NCBI RefSeq assembly: GCF_002140915.1
Contig: NZ_NGKU01000001.1
Coordinates: 2,927,194-2,991,193, forward strand
From: Candidatus Enterococcus testudinis
Lineage (GTDB): Bacteria; Bacillota; Bacilli; Lactobacillales; Enterococcaceae
Length of the DNA stretch: 64,000 nt
Direction of reading: 5' to 3'
Both the position numbers and the translations under genes were made by a program. Each line of letters starts with the position of its first letter. The first letter of the stretch is position 1. The notes beneath the pieces were generated by a model. It saw nothing but the letters and a program-made list of their open reading frames with translations, was not told the origin of the DNA and did no database searches. This document shows positions 26,519 to 35,171 of the stretch, piece after piece.

Positions 26519-27322
26519 TCATCCGCGCATATCCACACGCATCAATACGTGATTTGGCCGGAAGTTTTCTGATGCTTGATAGATCAATTTCCCCGATTCG
26601 ATTTTATATAGATTATAGCCATAACGTTCTTCAAAACGGACTATCCCGTCCCCTTCATCTTCTCCGACAAACGACATACTTGCGACTGTAAAATAGGGGA
26701 TGCCTTTGATTGTACCTGTATATGCATGATGGGTGTGTCCACACAGAATGGCGCAAACTGAAACGCTTGTCAGTAACTCAAACAAACGTTTTGCTCCTGG
26801 CCAAGCAGCTGTGCTCGCTTGATCGTCAACCAAGTGGTGGTGTGTTACAAAAAGTATTGGCTTATCTTGACACGAGGTCAGCGATTTTTCAAGCCATGAA
26901 AATTGGGCTTCATCGATAACCCCATCAGAAAAACCATGGCAAGAATTATCAAAACTAACAATATAAAAAGATCCCGCATCAGTAATAGTATTATACGGCG
27001 ATGCATCACTTGACTCTTCGCACCAGCCTTGTCGGAAATGTTCCTTGATGTCATGATTACCCAAAGTGACCAAAATAGGGACATCTCCAATCAATTGTTG
27101 AATGCTCTGTTTAAGATACGCATAATCTTGCGATGAACCGTCTTCTGTCAAATCTCCACTAATGATCAACAAATCAATTGCCCTATTTTCTTGCGCCCGT
27201 TTGATACAGTCAGTCAAAGGAATCAATGGGTTTCTCATCTGTCCAAGCATACCTTGATACCCTTTAGTTTGTGTGGAATACTGTTGGCGATAATGAATGT
27301 CTGAAACATGTAATATATTCAT
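26519..27322 (-). CDS. Calcineurin-like metallophosphoesterase
   Basis: 267-residue cytoplasmic phosphoesterase with the full two-metal motif set: VSDIH (Asp8, His10), SGDLTEDG, LGNHD, VTHHH and CGHTHH. CpdA/Icc-like architecture. It is 4 bases downstream of phnE on the same strand, so it is the last gene of the importer operon and probably acts on the imported phosphorus compound (for example a phosphodiester). Substrate unknown; a cAMP phosphodiesterase role is not supported by context. Confidence 0.9.
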   Translation of the reverse strand: MNILHVSDIHYRQQYSTQTKGYQGMLGQMRNPLIPLTDCIKRAQENRAIDLLIISGDLTEDGSSQDYAYLKQSIQQLIGDVPILVTLGNHDIKEHFRQGWCEESSDASPYNTITDAGSFYIVSFDNSCHGFSDGVIDEAQFSWLEKSLTSCQDKPILFVTHHHLVDDQASTAAWPGAKRLFELLTSVSVCAILCGHTHHAYTGTIKGIPYFTVASMSFVGEDEGDGIVRFEERYGYNLYKIESGKLIYQASENFRPNHVLMRVDMRG

Positions 27323-27326
27323 ACGG

Positions 27327-28109
27327 TCATCTCAATTTCTTTCTAATGATACCGGTCAGCTGATCCAGTATAAAGACAGTAACAACGACACCTAGCAAAA
27401 TGATGCTTACTTTGCTCCATGTTCGCGTTTGAATGGCGAAGATCAAGGGTGCACCGATTCCTCCGGCACCAACTAAACCTAAAGTCGCAGCACTTCGAAC
27501 AGCAATCTCAAAATGATTTAGCGCAAATGAACTATAAATAGGGGCTAAATAGGGTACCCGAACAAAGAACATTGTTTGCCAAAAATTGGCACCTACCGCC
27601 TGTGACTCCTCAATCAAGTGGTCATTCATCGCTTCCATCTCTTCTGTAAATAGTTTACCTAACATACCAATTTGATGGATACCGATAGCCATAACCCCTG
27701 CGAAAGGTCCTGGTCCAACAATTTTCACAAAAATGATCGCATATACCAATTCTGGAAAGGCCCGTAACACATTACAAATCATTTTACCGATTTTAGCTAC
27801 CCATGGGGCACTGTGCCAAAGATTGCTTGCACTGATCCATGCAATTGGAATGGCGAAAACTGTGGCGATCATTGTCCCTAAGCAAGCAATCGCCAACGTG
27901 AGCAGCAACAAACTTACTAGATCTTCCCCGCTTCCATCATAGAGAAAAGCCCAATTTGGTTGACTTAGCCCACGTACCACTTCCTTTCCTAAGGCAAGTG
28001 AAAAGGTACTTAAGCTAGAATAATCTAATGTAAACAAAGCAAGCAGAAACAATACTACAAACAAACAGAACCAGGCCCATGTTGTTTTTTTGATTTCTTT
28101 CAGCATCAT
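27327..28109 (-). CDS. phnE: Phosphonate-type ABC permease PhnE (second)
   Basis: 260 residues, about six membrane segments, with the coupling loop SQAVGANFWQTMFFVRVPYL and the PhnE-like RSAATLGLVGAGGIGAPL. It pairs with the overlapping upstream permease to form the channel. ATGA overlap with its neighbour. Confidence 0.9.
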   Translation of the reverse strand: MMLKEIKKTTWAWFCLFVVLFLLALFTLDYSSLSTFSLALGKEVVRGLSQPNWAFLYDGSGEDLVSLLLLTLAIACLGTMIATVFAIPIAWISASNLWHSAPWVAKIGKMICNVLRAFPELVYAIIFVKIVGPGPFAGVMAIGIHQIGMLGKLFTEEMEAMNDHLIEESQAVGANFWQTMFFVRVPYLAPIYSSFALNHFEIAVRSAATLGLVGAGGIGAPLIFAIQTRTWSKVSIILLGVVVTVFILDQLTGIIRKKLR

Positions 28110-28885
28110 AGAAATGACCTCCTGACCCGTTCACTGCAGAAATCAACTACTGCAACCGTTAATAGAATCAGTATAATGATCATCGATACTCGTTCGTAAT
28201 TCAATAATGCCAATGATGCATTCAAAATCACACCAATGCCTCCAGCCCCTACATATCCCAGAACTGTTGAGGCCCGGACATTCACTTCAAAGGCATAAAA
28301 CGTATAACTTGCAAACTGGCCCATCACTTGAGGCAAAATAGCGAACACGGTGATTTGCCATTTATTAGCACCCACAGCGGTGGCCGCTTCTATTGGTGCC
28401 AGATCGATCGTTTCAATTGCTTGAAACATCAATTGGGAAACCATCCCAAACGTAAAGACGGCAATCGTTAATACACCAGTCGCTTCCCCTATACCTACGA
28501 TTGCAACGAATAACGCCGCCAATAATAAGTTCGGGACGGTCCTTATCAAGCCTAAAATAAAGCGAATCACTAAAGAGACCCACCGATTTTCAGTTACGAC
28601 GGTTGTCGCGAATAAACTAAAAGGCAATGCTGCAGCCACACCAATAACCGTCCCCAAAAACGACATTTGCAATGTCTTGACTAATGGAAGAATCAGCTTG
28701 GGGATATAATGAACATCTGGTTGTAAAAACCGTGAAAAGAAGGCAGTCATTTGATTGCTGTTTGTCCAAATTTTCGAAAACTCTGCTCCTGTAAGCCACA
28801 CACTGCTCCGAAAGAACAGCAATAAGAGCGCCAAGAGTAATACATGCTTATATAGATTAAAGTGAACCGTATCTCTCAACTTCAA
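28106..28885 (-). CDS. phnE: Phosphonate-type ABC permease PhnE (first)
   Basis: 259 residues with the same layout as the next gene: membrane segments, coupling loop [20 protein letters not shown] and [18 protein letters not shown]. Two PhnE subunits per operon are common in Firmicutes. Overlaps phnC and the second phnE by 4 bp each. Confidence 0.9.
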   Translation of the reverse strand: MKLRDTVHFNLYKHVLLLALLLLFFRSSVWLTGAEFSKIWTNSNQMTAFFSRFLQPDVHYIPKLILPLVKTLQMSFLGTVIGVAAALPFSLFATTVVTENRWVSLVIRFILGLIRTVPNLLLAALFVAIVGIGEATGVLTIAVFTFGMVSQLMFQAIETIDLAPIEAATAVGANKWQITVFAILPQVMGQFASYTFYAFEVNVRASTVLGYVGAGGIGVILNASLALLNYERVSMIIILILLTVAVVDFCSERVRRSFL

Positions 28886-29646
28886 AGATCTCGCCCACTT
28901 TCTTCAAAAATAGCTTTGCCATAGATTTGTTCAAGCCGTTCATCAGTCAATGCTTCGGCTGTACCATCAAAGACAACTGTCCCAGCTTTCAAGGCAATCA
29001 CTCTTGTCGCATAGGTTCGAGCCAACGGCACGGAATGCAAGTTGATGACGATCGTTTTTGCCATATTTTGATTGATCTGCTGTAAATCCCGCATCACCTT
29101 TTCCGTTGTAATCGGATCAAGAGAGGCCACGGGTTCATCCGCCAAAATAATGGGGGCTTGCTGAACCAAAGCACGGGCGATCAATACCCGTTGTTGCTGT
29201 CCCCCACTAAGCTGATCGCTGCGTGTCTGCAGTTTATCTAACAATCCGACAGCTGCTAAAGCTGCTTGTGTCTGCTGGTAATCTTCGGCTGTAAACAGAC
29301 CCAAGATACTTTTCCATGTACTGTAATAACCTAACCTGCCAGATAATACATTTTTCTGAACTGTGCTGCGTTTGACCAGATTGAACTGCTGAGATATCAA
29401 ACCGATTTGTCGGCGGATCAGGCGTAACTCCCGCTTGTTGGCTTTGGTCACTGACCGACCATTGATGCGAATATCCCCTTTTGTAATCGGCACTAATTGA
29501 TTGATTGACCGCAAGAGGGTGCTTTTTCCTGCACCACTGAGCCCAATGATCGCCACAAATTCTCCCTGCTCTATCGTTAAATTGATATCGTCTAATCCTT
29601 GAACCCCATTTGGGTAAGTTTTTGATACGTGATCAAATGTTATCAT
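28882..29646 (-). CDS. phnC: Phosphonate-type ABC importer ATPase PhnC
   Basis: 254 residues: Walker [11 protein letters not shown]-loop LISQQFNLV, signature LSGGQQQRV, Walker [14 protein letters not shown]. It energises the PhnE pair. 58 bases separate it from phnD, with a hairpin in the gap. Confidence 0.93.
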   Translation of the reverse strand: MITFDHVSKTYPNGVQGLDDINLTIEQGEFVAIIGLSGAGKSTLLRSINQLVPITKGDIRINGRSVTKANKRELRLIRRQIGLISQQFNLVKRSTVQKNVLSGRLGYYSTWKSILGLFTAEDYQQTQAALAAVGLLDKLQTRSDQLSGGQQQRVLIARALVQQAPIILADEPVASLDPITTEKVMRDLQQINQNMAKTIVINLHSVPLARTYATRVIALKAGTVVFDGTAEALTDERLEQIYGKAIFEESGRDL

Positions 29647-29666
29647 CTTTTTATCTCCATCTATGT

Positions 29667-29699
29667 AAAGATAGTCCCGTCATCATCGGCACTATCTTT
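29667..29699 (-). other. Intercistronic hairpin between phnD and phnC
   Basis: AAAGATAGT (29667-29675) pairs with ACTATCTTT (29691-29699). There is only a weak T run, so it may stabilise phnD mRNA or terminate part of transcription, favouring the binding protein. Confidence 0.55.
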
Positions 29700-29704
29700 T
29701 GATT

Positions 29705-30625
29705 TTATTCAGCAGCTTTTTGGGTATAGGCACGAATCGTGTCGTAGGCAGTGTCTGCAGCTTCTTCATAGCCTTGATGCCCCCACAATGCCATCGCTTC
29801 GGCACCTTCTTCATCATCCGCCATATGCAAGAAGACCTCTTTTATGTCTGATTTCAGAGTATCATCCATTGTTGGTTGAACGGCAATCGCATCGTTCGGA
29901 ATATCACCCTCAGTTAAATACAACACCTTTAATTCAGTAAAAAGATCATTCTCAGCAAAACTAGATGCAAATACGTTTCGGGCACCTTCAAACACAAAAG
30001 CCGCATCCATTTGGCCATTCAAGACTGCAGTGAACTCGCTTGGAATATCATTGACTGTTGTCAATGTAGCATCTGTTGTTGGATCAACACCCGCATCTTT
30101 CATTTCGGCGACTGGATAAATATAGCCACTTGCCGAATTAGGACTTAATGTGGCTATCTTCTTGCCTTTTAAATCTGTTAGCTCGTTTAGTCCACTATCT
30201 GCCCGAACCAAAATCTCACCTTTGAATGTATTGGTCTTTTCCCCTTCAATCGGCAAACCCGTTTCTTGGTCATATTCTCCCAATTGAGAGGTTAAAATTG
30301 CTTCCGCGGCATCCATATCTTTCGCTTGAACATAGGCGGCTGGCGGCATAATCCCAAGATCCACTTGACCTGAGGCCATCGCTTCAACGATCGTTGAATA
30401 ATCTGTAGCTAGTGTCACCTCTACCTCACGGTCTAATTTTTTAGATAAATATTCAGCAAATGGTTTTGCTTTGGCCTCCATCGTGCCATCATTGTTTGTA
30501 GGCACAAATTGAACCACCAATTTGTCTGCTGCTGCAGATTCCGTATCTCCTTTGCTGCTGCATCCTGTCAAAAATAAAGCCAAACTGATTGCTATTAGCC
30601 CTTTAGTCATCTTTTTTATAGCCAT
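29705..30625 (-). CDS. phnD: Phosphonate/phosphite-type substrate-binding lipoprotein PhnD
   Basis: 306 residues with a lipoprotein signal (lipobox LTGC) and a periplasmic-binding fold: FVPTNNDGTMEAKAKPFAEY, DLGIMPPAAYV, SGYIYPVAEMKDAG and FVFEGAR are PhnD-like. It delivers ligand to PhnE/PhnC. No C-P lyase, phosphonatase or phosphite dehydrogenase gene is nearby, so the ligand may be a phosphate ester rather than a phosphonate. Confidence 0.92.
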   Translation of the reverse strand: MAIKKMTKGLIAISLALFLTGCSSKGDTESAAADKLVVQFVPTNNDGTMEAKAKPFAEYLSKKLDREVEVTLATDYSTIVEAMASGQVDLGIMPPAAYVQAKDMDAAEAILTSQLGEYDQETGLPIEGEKTNTFKGEILVRADSGLNELTDLKGKKIATLSPNSASGYIYPVAEMKDAGVDPTTDATLTTVNDIPSEFTAVLNGQMDAAFVFEGARNVFASSFAENDLFTELKVLYLTEGDIPNDAIAVQPTMDDTLKSDIKEVFLHMADDEEGAEAMALWGHQGYEEAADTAYDTIRAYTQKAAE

Positions 30626-30694
30626 TTTTTCTCCTCCTATTGGATCATTCTCGTTTACCTGTAAATCATAGCAATTTTTATAGATAAAAGAAGT

Positions 30695-30704
30695 GACATA
30701 TGTC
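30695..30704. promoter_or_regulatory. GACATATGTC palindrome in the phnD-regulator gap
   Basis: A perfect 10-bp palindrome within AGTGACATATGTCCT between the divergent phnD and Crp-like genes; a possible operator for the latter. Confidence 0.3.
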
Positions 30705-30759
30705 CTATTTTACCTTATTTTTACATACATTTTACATAATTATATTTTAATTGTTCGTG

Positions 30760-30788
30760 TTGAGTCTCTTGGCTATCTACGCTATACT
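30760..30788 (+). promoter_or_regulatory. Promoter of the Crp-like regulator
   Basis: TTGAGT, 17 bp, TATACT, placed 28 bases before the start codon. Confidence 0.65.
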
Positions 30789-30815
30789 AGAGCGTAGTAC
30801 GAGGAGGCACAATTG

Positions 30816-31484
30816 ATGAAAACCATCCGAGATAAAAAGCGTTTAGCATCCTATATTGAGACTTTCGACTTGCAAGAATATATGGATTGTGACTTACTGT
30901 CTATGTCTACATTGCAATCATTTGATAAAGAAGAACATTTGATACGTACAGAAACCCCTTCAGAGTACCTATATTTCCTCGTCGAGGGTACAGTCATGGT
31001 GTATTCATTTTCCTCAGACACGCAAACGATTTGTATCGATTATGCGCAACCGGCAGCACCATTAGGCGAAGCCTCTTCTCTATGGGGGCTAATGCCAAAG
31101 AGTAGCGTAAAAGCTGCATCAACTTGCGTATGTGTCTGTATCCCTTTGCAAAAGTACCGATCGGCGTTACAGCAAGATGTTCGGTTTTTACAAACTATCT
31201 GTCAACTACTCAGCTATCGACTAAATGCAGGTATCACATTAGCAAATGCATTAAATACGCCAGTGGAATCCCGTTTGGCCAAGTTTATGTTAGCCAATCA
31301 AGAAAATGAGCGTTTTTCATTTCAGCTAACGACATGTGCCGCTATTCTGAATGTCAGCTACCGTCATCTTTTACGAACGATCAATAACTTTAGAGAAGAA
31401 AAATGGATTGAAAAAAGCAAAAAAGGCTATATCTTAACTGATATAGCCGCACTTGCATCTTTAGCAGAAAATCTAAGTGAATAA
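30816..31484 (+). CDS. Crp/Fnr-family transcriptional regulator (YeiL-like)
   Basis: 222 residues from ATG 30816 (GAGGAGG 8 bases upstream; an in-frame TTG is adjacent). Cyclic-nucleotide-type beta-barrel at about residues 20-140 (LYFLVEGTVMVYSF, PLGEASSLWGL) and a C-terminal helix-turn-helix (FQLTTCAAILNVSYRHLLRT). It has several Cys residues (VCVCI at about 107-111), but no clear Fnr 4Fe-4S set. Divergent from phnD, so it is a good candidate to control the importer operon. Confidence 0.85.
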   Translation: MKTIRDKKRLASYIETFDLQEYMDCDLLSMSTLQSFDKEEHLIRTETPSEYLYFLVEGTVMVYSFSSDTQTICIDYAQPAAPLGEASSLWGLMPKSSVKAASTCVCVCIPLQKYRSALQQDVRFLQTICQLLSYRLNAGITLANALNTPVESRLAKFMLANQENERFSFQLTTCAAILNVSYRHLLRTINNFREEKWIEKSKKGYILTDIAALASLAENLSE

Positions 31485-31486
31485 AA

Positions 31487-31555
31487 AAGTCGATGTACAT
31501 GCGGAAAACCACCTTTGATACAAAAGTGGTTTTCCGCACATCTATCGACTTTATT
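31487..31555. terminator. Bidirectional terminator between the Crp-like gene and hemH
   Basis: AAAGTCGAT/ATCGACTTT outer stem with an inner GTGCGGAAAACCAC-type stem around CTTTGATACAAAA; T runs on both strands. Confidence 0.85.
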
Positions 31556-32498
31556 TGTTCAGCAAGTCAACGAAAATCTCAGCCAACGCTTGATCATCAT
31601 TGAAAGGCGGCAAGTAATAGAAATCTGTTCCACCCGCCTCTAAAAAGTAGCCTTTGTTTTCTTGCGTTAATTCTTCGATTGTTTCTAAACAGTCCGCCAC
31701 AAACCCAGGGGCAATGACCAAGATTTTCTTGCTTTTCTGTTCAGGCAAAGCTTTCATTGTCGCATCCGTGGCCGGTGTCAACCATTCGTTGGGACCAAAT
31801 TTAGATTGGTACGTTTGGAGGTGGGGAATTTCGACCGCCAATTTTTCCATGATTAAACGCGTTGTCTCCGTGCATTCATCTGGATAACGATCCCCATCTG
31901 TCACATAAGATGCGGGAATACCATGATAAGAAAAATTCAACGTATCCACTGCATGCTCCTTTACAGCTTGCGCATTCTTCTCAGCATAATAATCAATATA
32001 TTTGGGATGATCATAGAAAGAGCTAATAAAGCGAAGATCAATGATCTTATCTGATCGACGAAAGAACGCCATCACATCATCAAACACTGATCCCACGGTG
32101 GTTCCAGAATATTGCGGATACAATGGGATGATCGTTAAATCATTCACTCCAGCTTGCAGCATCTCTTCGATTGCCTCAGGGATCAATGGCGAACTGTACG
32201 ACATGGCAATCCCAACTTTTGTATGTGGCAATAATCGTCGTACATTGGCTGCTTGGGCGCGGGCGTATTTCAATAATGGCGATACGCCATCTTCAAATAT
32301 CATTTCATATAAGGCCGCTGATTGTTTGGGTCGCGTAGTCAATATAAATCCATGCAAAATAGGCTGCCACAAAATACTCGGCATTTTGATGATACGCTTA
32401 TCAGATAGAAAAGGTTTCAACTATTTCTTTACGTCTTGGGGATCAGGACTATCAGGCGTCCCTAAGTTGATCAATAATACGCCCCGCTTTTTTTCCAC
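31551..32498 (-). pseudogene. hemH: Ferrochelatase HemH interrupted by an in-frame amber codon
   Basis: From GTG 32498 (AAGGAG 8 bases upstream) the frame reads KRGVLLINLGTPDSPDP, QDVKK, then TAG (32421-32423), then LKPFLSDKRIIKMPSILWQP and a normal ferrochelatase to the end. E. coli HemH has VKRYLKQFLSD here, so the stop replaces a conserved Tyr (TAT or TAC to TAG). Otherwise the 315-codon gene is complete, including FSYHGIP (catalytic His), PLYPQYSGTTVG and FVADCLETIEEL. Restart at the TTG after the stop would lose the first strand. The enzyme inserts Fe2+ into porphyrin; it is adjacent to the heme-efflux genes. A base-call error is possible. Confidence 0.85.
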
Positions 32499-32618
32499 GG
32501 ATCCATCTCCTTTATTTCATATTGAACAAAAGATTAATATACCGTATTTCCGCGCTTTTCCACCTAAGGTACGCTTGTGAAATGACGAAGCGTTTTGCAC
32601 CTGACCACCCATGCTGAC

Positions 32619-33206
32619 CTATCCTTGTATTCCGTGTTTCAACCAATGGACTTTAAAATCAAAATCTCGGATCAGTTCTTCAGCCGTCCACTGATTGGCA
32701 TAGGCATCTGTCAAACTATCGATCACAAGCTTCATAGAAAAATACAAGAAACTCATCGCTTCGTCTTCTCCATCGATCGTAAAATGATTTGCGGCTAATA
32801 TTTTTTGCCATGCATCAGCACCATGAGGATCGGCACTGCGGTAGGAAAACAAATAACTGTTTTGTGTCAGCAATTGCAATTCTTTATAGGCATCTGACGT
32901 ATCTGCATAGCCCAAAGCTTCTGTCAGAAAAACAGACAATCCTGCGAAGAAGTCATCATGATGCGCCCCAATTCTTTGCAAAATACGGCCATGAATCTTA
33001 TTGGCAGCATCTTTGATCAAATAATCATAGGCATCATTCAAGTCTTCAAAATATTTATAAAAAATTCCCCGCGACATCTGCAGGTCATGAACGATTTCAC
33101 TGACTTTCACTTGACTCAATGGTTGTTTAGCAAAGACTTGCAGCAGCACACCACGGACGAATGCCTTTTTTTCTGGAGGCAAATGATTAAAGGTCGCTTT
33201 TGGCAT
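32619..33206 (-). CDS. TetR-family regulator, probable heme sensor (FhtR/HrtR type)
   Basis: 195 residues: N-terminal TetR helix-turn-helix (VSEIVHDLQMSRGIFYKYFED, residues 35-55) and a helical ligand domain with several His residues. It is divergent from the heme-exporter genes and a perfect palindrome lies between them, the arrangement of heme-responsive HrtR (Lactococcus) and FhtR (Enterococcus faecalis). AGGAGG site. Heme sensing is inferred from context. Confidence 0.8.
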   Translation of the reverse strand: MPKATFNHLPPEKKAFVRGVLLQVFAKQPLSQVKVSEIVHDLQMSRGIFYKYFEDLNDAYDYLIKDAANKIHGRILQRIGAHHDDFFAGLSVFLTEALGYADTSDAYKELQLLTQNSYLFSYRSADPHGADAWQKILAANHFTIDGEDEAMSFLYFSMKLVIDSLTDAYANQWTAEELIRDFDFKVHWLKHGIQG

Positions 33207-33263
33207 GATTCTGACCTCCTGTTTCTTTTTTTTAAATTATAGCACAAAAAAAGGAAACAAAAA

Positions 33264-33282
33264 CGGTGACAAAATGTCACCG
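33264..33282. promoter_or_regulatory. Operator of the TetR/HrtR-type regulator
   Basis: Perfect inverted repeat CGGTGACAAAATGTCACCG in the divergent promoter, with a second short palindrome TGTATGATACA at 33287-33297. HrtR-type operators share the TGACA/TGTCA half-sites. Confidence 0.7.
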
Positions 33283-33318
33283 AGGGTGTATGATACATCT
33301 CGAAAGGGGAAATCAATT

Positions 33319-34413
33319 ATGTATTTAGCGTGGAAAGAAATTCGCTATGCCAAATTACGGTATAGTTTGATCATAGGCATCATGCTCCTTGTAGCGTATG
33401 TTGTCTTTATGTTATCAGGTCTTGCAAATGGCCTATCCGACGGGCACAAAAAGGCTGTCAGCGATTGGGGGGCATCTTCGATCATTCTGTCAGAGGACAG
33501 TAACAAAGTGGTTAGTGCATCGATTCTGACACAAGGTGACTTGGATCGTGTCACTGCAAAAGAAAAAGCCGCAGTCGGTTTGACCGCATCCGCCATTTCT
33601 CATGAAAACAATTCAAAAAAAACCAATATCTCAGTTTTCGGAGCACAAGCCAACAGTTTCGTTGTCCCTGACGTCATCGACGGGCGTCTTTATCAAGCAG
33701 CTGATGAAGTGATTGTCTCTGAGAATGTATTAACAGATGGATTCAAACTGGGGGATAAAATTACTTTAGGCAGTGACGATACGATCTTTACTATCGTTGG
33801 TGTGACCAAGGCCACAACTTATAGCGTGGTCCCTGTCCTTTATCTCGATTTGGATGCTTTCGCCCAGCTGAAATACGGCAATCAAACCTATACGGAAGAT
33901 AGCCAAAAACCGATCACATTGATTGCCACAAAATCGACTGCTTCGAATATAACCCTCGAGAATGAGGATGAGACAACAATGTTAACTGCACTGACTATGG
34001 ATGACTTTATCCAAAATCTCCCTGGTTATTCAGCAGAGAAGCTAACACTGAATGCCATGGTCTACTTCTTGTTCATCGTGGTTGCAGCAGTTGTCGGTAT
34101 CTTTTTGTATGTGATGACTTTGCAAAAAACAGCACTCTTTGGCATATTGAAAGCCCAAGGTGTCGCCACTGGCTATTTGATTCGTTCGATTGTCGGACAA
34201 TCCTTGATCGTTAGTGTGGTTGGTGTAGGATTGGCTTTCCTTCTCAGCTATGCAACAAGTCTTGTTTTACCAACAGCGATGCCTTTCACCGTTGATCTGC
34301 CACAATGGGCAATGTACGGTGTGCTTTTGATTTTTGTATCAATGATTGGCGGTCTCTTTTCTATTCGGACTGTGACAAACGTTGATCCTATTACTGCGAT
34401 TGGAGGCGAATAA
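33319..34413 (+). CDS. hrtB: Heme efflux ABC permease HrtB
   Basis: 364 residues from ATG 33319 after GAAAGGGGAAA. MacB/FtsX-type permease: the first membrane segment follows MYLAWKEIRYAKLRY, a large extracytoplasmic domain spans about residues 45-255, and three membrane helices follow, ending in VDPITAIGGE. N- and C-terminal signatures closely match Staphylococcus HrtB (ISGLAQGL; MPF; DPIEAIGG). It extracts heme from the membrane. It is followed by hrtA after a 1-base gap. Confidence 0.88.
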   Translation: MYLAWKEIRYAKLRYSLIIGIMLLVAYVVFMLSGLANGLSDGHKKAVSDWGASSIILSEDSNKVVSASILTQGDLDRVTAKEKAAVGLTASAISHENNSKKTNISVFGAQANSFVVPDVIDGRLYQAADEVIVSENVLTDGFKLGDKITLGSDDTIFTIVGVTKATTYSVVPVLYLDLDAFAQLKYGNQTYTEDSQKPITLIATKSTASNITLENEDETTMLTALTMDDFIQNLPGYSAEKLTLNAMVYFLFIVVAAVVGIFLYVMTLQKTALFGILKAQGVATGYLIRSIVGQSLIVSVVGVGLAFLLSYATSLVLPTAMPFTVDLPQWAMYGVLLIFVSMIGGLFSIRTVTNVDPITAIGGE

Positions 34414-34414
34414 G

Positions 34415-35086
34415 ATGACAACAGTTTTATCTATGCAAGGAATCACCAAACGATTTGGTACCGGTCATACAGAGATCACAGCGCTAAAAGGGATTGATTT
34501 TGAAGTCAAAGCCGGTGAATTTATCAGTATTATCGGGCCTTCCGGATCAGGAAAAAGTACCTTCTTAACGATCGCAGGCGGATTGCAAAATCCTACAACT
34601 GGAACGATAATGATTGGCCAACATTCCTTTACCGATTTGACAGGCAAACAACGAGCCAAAGCCCGCTTTGAAGAGATTGGCTTCATCTTGCAAAGCTCAA
34701 ATTTGGTGCCCTTTTTAACGGTTCAGGAACAATTTGTTTTTGTCGACACATTAAACAAAAGCCATGAAGAAAACAAAGCTGCCGACTTGTTGCGTTCGCT
34801 GGATATTTGGGCGTTGAAAGATAAGTTTCCGAAAGAACTTTCTGGTGGCGAACGGCAACGGGTAGCGATTGCTCGGGCACTCTTCAATGACCCTGCCATC
34901 ATCCTGGCTGACGAACCAACAGCCAGTCTGGATTCTGACCACGCCTTTGAAGTGGTTCAGCTATTGGCAAAAGAAGCCCACGAAAAACAAAAAGCAATCA
35001 TCATGGTCACCCACGATCCCCGCATGACCCAATGGAGCGATCGAATCTATCGCATGAAAGACGGATTGTTGCAAATAGAAGCCTGA
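34415..35086 (+). CDS. hrtA: Heme efflux ABC ATPase HrtA
   Basis: 223 residues from ATG 34415 (GGAGG at 9 bases). LolD/MacB-type ATPase: Walker A GPSGSGKST, signature LSGGERQRV, Walker B ILADEPTASLD. Partner of HrtB. The nearby broken hemH makes efflux of acquired or excess heme the likely physiological role. Confidence 0.9.
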   Translation: MTTVLSMQGITKRFGTGHTEITALKGIDFEVKAGEFISIIGPSGSGKSTFLTIAGGLQNPTTGTIMIGQHSFTDLTGKQRAKARFEEIGFILQSSNLVPFLTVQEQFVFVDTLNKSHEENKAADLLRSLDIWALKDKFPKELSGGERQRVAIARALFNDPAIILADEPTASLDSDHAFEVVQLLAKEAHEKQKAIIMVTHDPRMTQWSDRIYRMKDGLLQIEA

Positions 35087-35121
35087 AAATACCCATTCGT
35101 TCCATAAAAATATCCAAACTA

Positions 35122-35164
35122 AAACTGACGCAAAAGTGACATTTGTCACCTGTTGCGTCAGTTT
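35122..35164. terminator. Bidirectional terminator after hrtA and bglP
   Basis: AAACTGACGCAA (35122-35133) pairs with TTGCGTCAGTTT (35153-35164). The loop holds a second palindrome, GTGACATTTGTCAC, resembling the operator half-sites at 33264-33282. Confidence 0.85.
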
Positions 35165-35171
35165 CTGTTTG

